DNA of 64,000 nucleotides, taken from contig PDUO01000005.1 of assembly GCA_003008705.1 (NCBI GenBank), forward strand, positions 189,997 through 253,996, written 5' to 3'. Both the position numbers and the translations under genes were made by a program. This document shows positions 1-10,662 of this stretch, piece by piece. This stretch comes from Pezicula radicicola. Taxonomy: Eukaryota; Ascomycota; Leotiomycetes; Helotiales; Dermateaceae. Under the pieces are notes generated by a model. The model ran no database searches, was not told the DNA's origin, and was given only the letters and a program-made list of their open reading frames with translations. The stretch's first letter is position 1. Each line of letters begins with the position of its first letter.

Positions 1-610
1 GAGTGCTATGTCTGCGAAGTATTCGGCGTCGGTTTTGTAGACTGAGGAGGGGTATGCTAGGCCTTTTTTGTAGCGGAGGTGATACCATTCTGGTGCTGCT
101 AGGGTGAGTTTTGCTTCGTGGACTTTTGAGGATGGGAGAAGGCTTTTGAGGTAGTTCCATTGGGCGAGGTATGTGCTCCCTACGTGTTTGATCTTGCCGG
201 TGCAGATTACGGATTCTCCTGGCTTGTGGTTGGCTTCGAGGAAGGCGGCTATGTCTGGTACGTGGGCACGGAAAATATTGATGTCGGGGTTTTGGATCTC
301 TTCGAAACCTTCGAGTCCTGGGAAGAATGTTCCCCTGTGGTTGTTTAGAGTAAGTTTTGGAGAGAGTATAAGGATGGAGTTACCAGAACATATGACGTCT
401 GTATTCTCCATCGGAGACGGCATGGAATCCTAGATCTAACTGTTGCTTCACGATGTCTTGAATCGCTGAATCCTCAATTGCTGAGAGTTCTTCCTGGCTT
501 CCTTGTCCCTTTTCCCACGCATGTCGAATATTGAGCAATTTCTCTGGACGCAAGAGAGAGCCTAGATGCTCTGCTCGGAAAGGAGGTCTTTGGTGGTTTT
601 GGGTGGACAT
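1..610 (-). CDS. MetE-like (cobalamin-independent methionine synthase family) protein, 3' truncated
   Basis: Partial gene running off the left edge; 187 residues are visible. Exon 1 is 610..384 and exon 2 is 334..1, separated by a 49-nt intron (GTAACT...CACAG) that restores the reading ..MFWGTFFPGLEGFEEIQ... The N-terminus has the RAEHLGSLLRP box typical of stand-alone MetE C-terminal-domain proteins (UROD/MetE-like barrel), with HAVSDGEYRRHMFW following. Family members of this short fungal type are related to the methyl-transfer half of methionine synthase, but their substrate is often unknown. The zinc-binding His/Cys residues would lie in the missing C-terminal part, so activity cannot be judged. 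It is divergent from the F-box gene at 1772. Confidence 0.85.
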
Positions 611-1771
611 CGTAGATTGGTAATGGGTGCTGAATTCTCAGTTATTCGACGCCTCGTGTCTGCTCGCGTAAGTAGATTTCCTACAGATTGACTGTAAGTA
701 GTTCAGAGGAGAAGGGGATTATAGCAAAGAGCCCTCGTAAGGGCTTTATAGGATACCCACCAACCCCTCAAGCTGGGGAAGCAATGGGGCAATGTTTTCG
801 TCATTTTAAGTGGCACTTTTCTTGTTACTCCGCTACGAGTACTACGTGGGGACTAGGCGGCCCATATTTTGGAGCATCCTTTGAAGGTTATGTGCCGTTG
901 TCTGGTGGAGTTGCATGATTGAAGCAGGGTGGTGTTGAGGAAGCTTTCGGGAAACCCCCTCCTTTACCACTTGATCAGGACATAAGGTAAGGAGTAAAAG
1001 CGGCACTCGGGGCACTGTTGAGCAGGTGATTTTTGAAGAAGAAAAAAACAACTTAGTATTGAAGCAGCTCTTGTTTAGCGACCGCTTACTAGGTATCTCG
1101 CTAAGAGATCATGACATGCCTAACTGTTCTGTTGGATTTTCTTCACTGAGGCGGTTTCCAACATCTCAAGGCTGCAAGAGCCATTTTTTGACAGTTTCGT
1201 CGCTGCTATTGATCCCCGCACCTTGGCTCTATTGTCTCCATTGTCTCCATTGGCCTAAAGGAAACTCGGAATATCTGTGCGGCCGTTTTACCGAGGGCCA
1301 GTTCTGGACCTCGAAAGTCAGCACGAAACACAACACCTTACGTACAACCTCGATTGAGATTTTAGGAGATCACGTTACTAGTAGATGCTTTTTTCATCCT
1401 CAAGATATATATCCGAGAACTGCAATTCTACTCTCGAGAGTGAGTATACTACTATAACTACCGAAAAAAGGTCCTCTCATTGTTGCCGCGTTGCGACTCA
1501 CATCCCCACACCTCCAATTGTAGTCAAGGATCGGTCAGCAAGTCCGCTACGTCGCAACACAACGCCATTCCGCGCCAACGTCTGCCATCCACATTTGGCC
1601 ATCTGACCTTCGCCAGCTGTTTTGCTGGCATCAGGTACCTATCTCCGTGTCTTTGTATCACATTCCAGAACAAGAGCTAACCAGTGCTGGTAAAGTTGCA
1701 ATAAAGTTCGACATTCATTTACTAAACTCGCGGTTAACGACAATCTGCAGATCGTGCGTCATTGAAGCACC
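611..1771. other. Intergenic region, divergent promoter
   Basis: About 1.16 kb between two divergent genes. Open frames here (for example 1026..1457 +) have no recognisable domain or sensible composition. I see no RNA gene or repeat. Confidence 0.6.
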
Positions 1772-3318
1772 ATGGCAGAACCACAGCTTTCTCCAGAAGA
1801 GCCTGCCATCCAGACCGTCGAGAAGACACCTGCAGAAACCTTATCTGAGACTACATTGGAGAAGCAGGTCCTAAGTGTCGGAAGTCCTCTTCCAGAGCTT
1901 CCTCAACCCATAACCACTATCCCAACCCTCAATGCTCTCCCAATAGAATTACTTACAGCGATCTTCAAGTATCTGGTCTCTCCAGCACCATCCGCTTCTA
2001 AGTTGAATGACGAGCCGATCTATGAAGTTACTCAGTCCGAAGAGGCCAACCTCAAAGCAGTTTCGTTAGTTTCAAAGCACTGTCGAAAAGCTAGCGTTCC
2101 CTTTTTGTTCCGCCATGTTCGCTTAACTCTCTCTGAGTTCTGGCGTGACCATCCTGGCAGACAGAAAATTGGCAGCTTTGAAACTACCCAGTTCCTCGAG
2201 TTCTTCAGTGAACCTGACCTGAGCCAGTTGGTTCAGACATTGACTATCCTTGTTCCAGCCGTTCCGTATCTTCCCGAGCACGCTCATCGGCAACCCCAAA
2301 ATTACCCCTTGGATGCAGATTTCTTCTGGAAGTCAATCTTTGACAAGATTGACCCAGTTGAGCTTCTTATTGTTGCACCTGTCCAAGCAATGGGTTGTCT
2401 GACAACATGCTATATTGAGAGCGGGGACATGGCGTGGTATGATTCTCCTTTCCACTACTTGCGGTTGAGGCAGCCACCTCTAGATAAGTCCAAAGGAAAG
2501 GAGAAGTTTATTGGAAACTATGATGAGCTTGAACCTACACCCGACCCGGAAACGAGTATCATCGAGGCTGATGACTTTGGATCACCCACCCCTGATCCTG
2601 ACACCTCAGTTCCGGTTCCAGATGATTGGGAACACTCGCCACGTGTTGTGGCTGACTATTCAGCACTCTTCGAGATTCGACCGTGGTCCAGTATTCTCCT
2701 CAATGAAGGCTCTTTCATCAAGGGGTTCAGTTCACCAATTGGCCAAACGCATCGTGCTCCTTCGGTTAGTGCTTCCATCTTCTATGCTTTAACACTAGTA
2801 ACAGACGGCTGTAGATCTTAGTCGACCTGGTTGGCTGTCCAGAAGACTTATTCGCCGAATCTGGCAGACCATTAATCAGTCCCACCATCCGATCACTTGA
2901 ATATATCGCCATATTTCCCCCCGTCGACCATTTTGGTAAGCTGTGCGAATATATGCCACGCATTGACAACTTCTACATGCAACTTGTCCCAAGAAACGAC
3001 ATCCTCGATGATGAAGAGAAGCTGCAGAATGTTGAGATCGATGAATTGTGGCAAAGCAGAAACCAGTGCTACGCTCGCGTTTTGCGTGAGCTTTTCAACA
3101 TGCCACCCACGGGCAATTATAGGTACCTCAAAGAATTCGAGTCTGGTGATATCGCCGATACAGATGCTTGGCACATGGCTGTCGAATTTGTTAAGCGAGT
3201 TGGTTCAAGTCTCGGATGGAAGGTAGAACGGGATGGAGTTTTTGTTAGAGATGTACAAAAGTCAGCGGGGGCTGAGACCGAGGCGGGCCCTGAATCCTCA
3301 TTGTCAGTTGCCAACTGA
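1772..3318 (+). CDS. F-box domain protein
   Basis: Two exons, 1772..2764 and 2815..3318, joined by a 50-nt phase-0 intron (GTTAGT...CTGTAG); the product is 498 aa. The acceptor at 2814 is chosen because an in-frame TAG sits immediately before it and the frame is open from there to the stop. An F-box-like segment lies at about residues 52-105 (LNALPIELLTAIFKYL followed by AVSLVSKHCRKASVPFLFRHV). The rest has no recognised repeat; residues ~245-290 are acidic and Pro/Asp-rich with a near-duplicated PTPDPETS/PTPDPDTS motif. F-box proteins of this kind normally act as substrate adaptors of SCF ubiquitin ligases; the target is unknown. Confidence 0.8.
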
Positions 3319-3972
3319 GTTTATGCGTGCGTTGTTTTCAAGTCCTACGTATCCACTTTCAATTGGGCGAACGTTTAGCTGACTTGGACACAACAGTACC
3401 GGTTCATTAGTGCGGTGGGCTTTTGCTGGAATTGGAAGACTGCCTGTTAGTCCCATGAGCGAGTATATCTGAACAGTTGAACCAGTCAACGATAACGGTT
3501 AAATATATATAAATGGAGTTTGTGGTGTTTTGTAGAGTATTATTAGCCTTCAAGGGCATGGAATTTGCGTTTTCATTTTCAATTTTGTCTTTATGCAGAT
3601 TTGCATATGGCTTTACAATATACAATATCTTGTGTGGTTCGTGAGCAGTACCTTGAGTAGGTCGGACTGCTTTGCACTTATTCATATTATATTTAGTCAC
3701 ATAAAATAAATAAGCATTGTGCCCACTTCAATAGACGAAGAAGGGCTTACTCTCTCCTCGCGGTTTAAATCCCAATAAGCAAATAATAGAGGCGCACTTA
3801 ATTCGAGTAACTCGCTTGAATTGAGCAGCTCGCTTGAATTAACTTAATTTATAAGCCAATATAAGAGAGATCTAGCGCTATTTAATAATAGCTTGATATA
3901 TAAGTAAACTTTAGGCTTATTTAGTATATAAAATATAATAGTTTCTTACTAACCATTCTTGTTGGATCACTC
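3319..3972. other. AT-rich intergenic region
   Basis: No gene seen. The stretch 3780-3960 is AT-rich and contains a short direct repeat, CTCGCTTGAATT, twice within about 35 bp. Confidence 0.5.
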
Positions 3973-4476
3973 TTGAATTCCGAATGCATAATTTGGCAAG
4001 AAGCTCACGCCACCTTGCAGCTGCTATGTTTTTTTGATCCCATCAGAATAGGGAATCAAGAATATGTTGATGGAGCTACAGGCTTCAACAATCCCGTGAA
4101 GTCGGTTTTTGAAAAGGCGATGTCCATCTGGCTAGGTGCCATAACGCGTATTCAATGTATTTGGGCATAGAGACTAGAGTTCCGGACTTGAAGGATTTTG
4201 GAGATAATATGAGGGAAGTTATCGACACCTTCAAAACGATATCAACAGAGACAGAAGAGATAGAGAGGAGATTCTTCAAAAAACCATCAGTAGTTTGGCC
4301 TTGGAGATCGGTACTTCCGTTTCAATGTTCAGCAGGGATTGGCTAATGTGGGACTGGACGAGCACAATAAGGCTAGCACGATTGAATCTACGACAGAGCG
4401 ATCCTTGAATCTCCCGGAAATAAAAGAAAAGGCAGATGGATTTATTGATGTGCGCCTTCCTAATGCTTGTATGTAA
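3973..4476 (+). pseudogene. Patatin-like phospholipase remnant (C-terminal half of the domain)
   Basis: Three consecutive segments in two reading frames read as the end of a patatin domain. Frame A (from 3973) gives IIWQEAHATLQLLCFFDPIRIG and the VDGATGFNNP box, which holds the Asp of the Ser-Asp dyad. Frame B (about 4155-4320) gives GIETRVPDLKDFGDN and a TETEEIERRF stretch. Frame A resumes at 4318 with RFNVQQGLANVGLDEHNKA and runs to a stop at 4476. Two frameshifts and the absence of the upstream GXSXG nucleophile region show that it is broken. In fungi this domain is often the N-terminal effector of NLR-like proteins; no NB-ARC or TPR remnant was recognised next to it. Confidence 0.7.
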
Positions 4477-6126
4477 TATTTACTCCCTAGTTTAGCCAAT
4501 TTTGAAACGGCTCTGAGTCTCTAATTTAGTGCTGCGCCTCATTAGAGACGCAAAAGACAACATGCTGCAATAGTTGGAGTTCACTTGTCTGTCGGACTTG
4601 CGTAATGTTATACGTGAGATGTGTACCAAGGGTACAGGAGCTACATAACTAAGCATTTCTTCCTCCGTAAACGCCTCATGGTCTTGGGCTTCTGCCAACT
4701 TCCCAATCATGTACGATAACTGGGAGATAGATTCGTTCGGTGCAGGAGTTATCTCGATTCCCGAAAGATATATGCAACTAGCGGACACCAATTCTAAGGG
4801 CAAATTGTCATTAGGCTTTCGAAGAGTAAAGGGTCAAGTGAGAGCAGTTGGTAGGCGTAGTAGGACGAACTATTGCGAGAAATATTCACTTTTGAGACTT
4901 TATCAAGTTAGTGAGGAGGGTGAAATGATATGGGTTTACTAGGATAGGGAAGGTGACTTGGAAGTGGAAGAAGAATTCCCTGTTTCCCTTGGTATATTAA
5001 GGGACAATAGCGGCACGAAAGGGACAGGATTGGCTTTACGTCCAACTAAGACAAAGATAGGGGAATATCGAAGAGTTGTAGTTGTAACCTATATATCGCG
5101 AAGGTGGATCTTAGAGGTTAACCCTATAGAAATTTCTATTGTTTAATTTTAATATCTTGAACCTAGGAGTAGTATTGAACAGGTTTTCTTAACTATAGAT
5201 GTAGATGGTAAGAGTAGAATCTTTATATAGGTAGTTCTAGTATAAAGAAGAATAAACAGGCTTAGTTGGTTATATAGCTTAATGTCTTTCTATATTCTTT
5301 ATACTTAATATAAGAATTTAATAATAATAAATCTATGTATTTCTTTATTATTCTACCTCTTCTCCCCCTTTAATATAAGATAGATAAAAACAATAGAGAT
5401 ATCTAATCTATAGTTTAATATCTTAAGTGGAAGAACTATAAAAACAACTTTGTGCATTCTTATTCTAATATATATATAATTGTTTGTGTCTTAGTATCTC
5501 TATTTCATTCTCTCTAACACGTCTCCCTCTTGTAGCTTCTCTTATTATTAAAGTACTTTTCTAACTTAAAACTTAGACTTTGAATCTTCGATTTAGAAGT
5601 TGGGCCTAAGGGAAAGAGGTTAACGAGGAGGTAAATGTCGAGTTAACTTAATGTATAAGTAATACTTATTTCATTCTATCAATTTTTGACTTTTAGCAAA
5701 TCTCTAGCATCTAGCTAGTCCTAGTTTTGAAAGTTAGTATAGCTTGATGTACGCTATACTATAGTAGCGCACTCAATATTATTTAGATAAATTCGACTTA
5801 TCTCATTGATAGCAGGCTTCTCCGTTATGAAGGCAGATTGAGAATGGCAATAGCTGTTGGTAGTTGCTTCGATTGCTGACCGAGTTACAGAAGGTCTGTT
5901 AATGATTTACACTTCCGTGAGAATATAGTAACACGATTCTAGTATTTGAGCTACTTCGAGGGTGTGATAGCTATTTTGAGGAACTATGTTGACGAGTATG
6001 TTAGCATCTCAGATTAGTGATATGTTTCGTATGCGCTTGAAAGGTGGTTCTAAAAGTCAAGGAGGGGTAAGTCGAGGAGGGTGGCCACTATTTCTACATC
6101 GTTACTCTTAGATTCGCCTAGTTGAA
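4477..6126. other. AT-rich, gene-poor region with decayed sequence
   Basis: No intact gene. A short + frame at 4958..5146 ends in GEYRRVVVVTYISRRW...PIEISIV, which faintly resembles the C-terminal end of fungal heterokaryon-incompatibility (HET) proteins; this is weak. From 5150 to 5560 the sequence is very AT-rich, as expected of mutated repeat DNA. A further diverged copy of the downstream tandem unit may start near 5890. Confidence 0.45.
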
Positions 6127-6580
6127 GAAGAGTTGGTGAGTTGACTTACACTTCAGTGAATGTATATGTAGCAAGATTTTAGACCTGTTAACTCTTTTCA
6201 AATGTGCGATAGCTTGAAGAGGATTGCTGTGCTATAAAATGCTTCTGTATAGAGTTGAAGAGTCGGTCGGTCTCGAAATCGTTGAAGGGTACTGCGAGGG
6301 TAGTTAATAGAACTCCAGTCTATGAACTACTTCGAATGGATGGTAGATGATTTGAAAGGATGTGTGACGACTGCTACAGCACTATAGACTGTTCCGATAC
6401 CGTCGACTTATAGAAGAGTCGCTTTATTGACATACACTTGGATGACGGTAGGTAACAGAATTCCAATTCTGTGAACTGCTTTACTGCTTTGTGAACGCGA
6501 TAGCTTGGCGAGGCTCACAGTCCCATAGACTGCTCCTGTATCGAGTTGAAGAGCCGATCGGTTTCAAAGTTTTGACTGAG
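6127..6580. repeat. Degenerate tandem repeat, period ~130-156 bp
   Basis: The block GAAGAGTYGGT recurs at 6127, 6257, 6413 and 6548. Between these, other blocks recur in the same order: TTGAC-TACACTT, a CGATAGCTTG block (near 6214 and 6500), and ATAGACTG-TYC-GTAT-GAGTTGAAGAG. Units differ by many substitutions and small indels. No intact reading frame was found on either strand, so this is either an old minisatellite or a decayed repetitive coding region. Confidence 0.5.
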
Positions 6581-9500
6581 AATACTTCTTAAAGAATGCA
6601 ACTGAGATCAGGTTGCGGTCTCTCAGTCCTAGGTCGTTAGCGTATTGGAAGACAGATGGAATACTTATGTGCTTGATTGCGCTACTGAAAATTACACGAG
6701 TCTATACTTCGGAACCTGTGGGAAATCACTTTTGAGATTAGTTGGAGAATTTAGTGGATATGAGAGACCGATAGAGCTTCGTGTTCTCCTAGCTTTGGTG
6801 TAAGTCATCTTTTGCCACATGTTTCTCCTGTTTAACAACCTGAAAGTGGTTTACGTTGGAATGGATGGGCTCCCGAGACAAGCGAGACCATCCGTCTTGG
6901 GTGATAGTTACCAAGGGGGAAAATAAGGGAAGTGAAGAAAAGTGCGTTCGATGCTTGCTTAGCATTCCTGCTTGCTTGTTTCTGCAGCTGAAAACTCACC
7001 GCTAGCGTACTGTACGTACAATTCGCAGCCATCCTCTTAGACCGACAACAAATCTAAGCGACTAGTTTGGGGTACTCGGTGTGTGAGAGGTAGAAAACTT
7101 TTTTTTACAATACTTCCTCTCAAACTGATAAGAAGACAAGGTAGTGAGATGACACGATCCTGTCCAGAAGAAAAACTTTGATATCCGTGTGAGGTGACAA
7201 TAACTCACGATATTATCACCGCCACGTCTGCTCCGGAATGCGGAACTCTTATCACTGGAGAAGATGACTCGTACGTAGAAAAGTACCTTCGTACCGTTCC
7301 TCAATAGAATCTCTTGAGGCTCGGCGGCTAGTCCCTGAGGTTCGTTGGGCATCAATGAACAAAGCAATGATCTGAGACTTCCTTCCCTCAACCCAGGAGT
7401 TTGAACCGGAACGCAGGGAAGTGGAGCACGGGGTAGGAAAGGCATCGCAAGCCGGAGAAATGAATTTAAAGAGAAAAAGAAGCACCACCTGACAAGAGTT
7501 TCGTAGGCCCTTGTTCATGCGTCGGGCAAGGGACCCGGGCCAGGTAGCGGTCTGTTCATTAGGCGTCGATGCTTTCCAGCGCACGAACTGACCGTTGTGT
7601 TTCTTTTTTGAAATTGAGGGTTGCGATAAGATGAGATGAAATAATAGCTGCGAAATTACCGACCATACCGAGATTCTGGTAGCTTTGGATCCTACCAAAG
7701 CATCTTTTAAGGTTTGAAAGTATGGGAGTATCCGAGCTGGGTTCGTGGTTGATTTGCAATATTTTCTTGTGCCACATGCCACTGAATTTTAATTCTGGAG
7801 GGGCGTGGGGGGGACCGGTGGGGGGTTGAGGATATACATAGCTTGGCACACTGGCGGTCAGGAGTTTGGCAGTGCGACTCATCGGCATTCGATGTTTTTC
7901 ACTTACTTTGTAGAATGCGGGCTGCCTGCATGATATAACTGGATATCACCCCTTTCTTCAAGATGGAGAAAGTCGTAAAGTCTCGATCGTCCTTGATCAC
8001 CACTTCTCCTGTCTCTGAACCACAGCTGATCAGAAGATCTGAATGTACTTTTATATTTCGAGCTCAACAAGGAAAGAATGCCGGCGGGTGATCGCCTATC
8101 GCTTAGTGGGCAAGAGATCGCCGCAGGGGCCACAAATCTAAAAATTGTTCTTCTAGAAACCGCTCCCAGCTCGGGAAGTCTAAGACCTGACCACGATGCG
8201 TTGGTAACTGGTACGAAAGGTACGAAAGCTACAGTGCGTCGGCTATTGAGGAGAAAGGAGGCAGAATGAGGAGAAAGAAGTCCGACGGGCCAGAGGAGCA
8301 AATTAATGAGGATACTTGTCGGCAGCAAAACTGATATTCTGATATTCTAATATTTAATTCAGCAATCTCCAGATCTCCCTCGTGCATTCTGCGAGGCCTG
8401 CTTGCCACGAGTTGGCGTATGCCGGCGACTGATGGTAAGGGATGTCCTTGCAGATGAGATTGTGTAACAAAGCGAGGAAAACGATAGACGAACGCAGAAA
8501 AAAGTAACGAAAAACCGAGACGCAAAAAAAAAAATTTCAAAAAAAAAAAAACCACACCCGTCGCGGACCGAGAAAAGACCGAGTGTGAATGGCTTTCTTT
8601 GAGAAGGGTGATATGTGCAGGTGGCGGTCGAGGACGATGCGATAGGGTATGGAGATGGAGTAGGTACGTATCTCTTGCTGCTGAATGAGGTGTATGAGTT
8701 TGTGACTGTTGTGCGCGAGTCTGGAATCAGGTCTCTGCACATCTGCAAGCATGAAAGATGATCATATTTGGAGAGAAGTGGAGGCCAACTCGGGGCATGG
8801 GGCTATGTATGGAAGGCTTGGAAGTGAGAAACCCGAGCAGACGGGCCTGGAGTGCTGATAAAGTAGGTTTTGGCCGTATGACGAAGAGAAGAGGTGGGTT
8901 TGAGGTTGAGGGATTATTGCAATTACTGTTCAGGATTACTGAGGGACAGATGCTGTGGTGCTACAGGATCTCGAGCAATGTTTTGTTTTGTTTTTTTTGC
9001 CTTGGGAGAAGAGAGCGATCATGGCGAAGGTTCAGAAGGAGGGGTGAAGAGGGAAAGGCTCGGCCTTGCCGGATTGGTATTTCCGGGCGTTAGGTTGCGC
9101 GCTTGGCTGGGCGACTGGTCCCTGTAAAAAGAGGCTGTCCGGGCTGTCAGGGCCAGGTACGCCAACGGTTGTGCGACATCGTTAAGGAGGGCTGACATCA
9201 ATAATCATATTCTGATGAACCACGAATGCTGTTGAGGATAATAATATCACGGCAACATTGTGTCAAAAAGCACCGAAACCAAAGTGAAAACCCAATTAGC
9301 AACGAGTCGAAGATGACGTCCTATGAGATGTCATAGAAGCAGGTGGCAAAGCAAAGAGTCGAGTCGTGCGACAATGTTTGTAGCTACACCGCTAGTACAG
9401 GATTATTGAGTAAGGTACTCGGTAGAAATGGTGTGTTGACAACTTCACATGTACTGTATCAAGCAACCAGGGAGCAGGCTACGAGCACCACTTCTCCAGC

Positions 9501-10662
9501 ACCTGCCGACGGTTGCAGATGCTATCATGCACTTACTTAGTCATCCACGACACGGCGGGATCGAGCAATGGGCCAGACTCACAACTTCACAAGCCGTCGA
9601 TGGTCTTCCGTGCTTAATAGTGAACTAGTGTACCACAATCGAACATGTGCATAAGACGTTTGGCTCAGAAGTCCAAATGGTGGATAGGAGATTGTCCCCA
9701 ATGGCTTAAAATAAGTCCTATCTCGCAGAATTGTGGGTTTTCGAGCTCTCGAAAAGTTTCAGGTCCACTCTAACCATCGACTCAACGCAACGAGCCGAAG
9801 CATCGTCACAACCATCAAAACACTCGACTCAACTCGTTACGCTTCCACGCTTCCACGCTCATCCGCTCATCCACCTCCTCTTCGCAACTCTTCGCAATTC
9901 TTCGCAACGCACCACCCCATCTGTTCTCCTTCGCTCCCTGCTGCATGTCGTGATTGCATTGGGCGACGGCATCATCAACGCACGATGGACAATTAAAATC
10001 AGTAGTTGACACGGTCCAAGTCTGTTCCATAAGTAGCTTAAGAGATGGCTACAGGACTTATGGATCCACCAGCGGAAGGTAGGGATGCAACTTCCAGCAG
10101 AGCCAGCAAAACCTTGGAAGCCAGAACTCAACAGCCCTCAGGATGACCATAGCTCCCATTTTCCCTGGCCGAGCTCAGTTCACGATCCAGCAAATACGAC
10201 ACACAGAACATGGCAGGCACAACAAGGTTAAGATGACCGCGCGTGTCTCCTGTCGCTCACTTACCATACCATTGAACGACTACTTACTGCCTACTACTAC
10301 CAACTTACCTCCTTGCCACACTTTTTCTCTTTCTATTCTCTTTTCACAAGCATTGCCAACCACTCCTCTTGTGTCTTCTTCTCTTCAATCCTTCTTCCAT
10401 TTTCTATTACCTCTTTAACGAGTCGTGTTGCTTTGTCATCCCGTTGCAGACTCTTTTTTCCTCTCCTCTTATCGGTGGCGGACAAAGGAAGTTTTCGTCG
10501 GCCCGTTATCAAGCACGCCTCCATCACCCCACCATATACGGCATGCAGGCTTGAGAAGCCCACCAACCTACATCATATCGGGAGGTTCGTACCTGGGGTT
10601 GGGCAATGGTACATAGAGGGGAGGGCCCGACAGATGGTCGTGCTGTTCAGACACCATATATT
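6581..10662. other. Long intergenic region upstream of the PRM10-like gene
   Basis: About 4 kb without a supported gene. Open frames at 7062-8750 on the minus strand have no domains and unlikely composition. Two adjacent A-runs lie at 8524-8534 and 8539-8551. The segment 9740-10600 is CT/CA-rich and may hold the promoter and 5' leader of the gene starting at 10663. Confidence 0.5.
8524..8551. repeat. Paired poly-A tracts
   Basis: Runs of 11 and 13 A residues separated by TTTC. Confidence 0.8.

Noticed and set aside
1026..1457. 143-aa + strand frame upstream of the F-box gene
   Set aside because: No recognisable domain, starts in a non-conserved context and ends before the F-box gene; likely chance.
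7252..7782. 176-aa minus-strand frame and neighbours at 7.0-8.8 kb
   Set aside because: Overlapping frames in several phases with no motif; random in a moderately GC stretch upstream of the PRM10-like gene.
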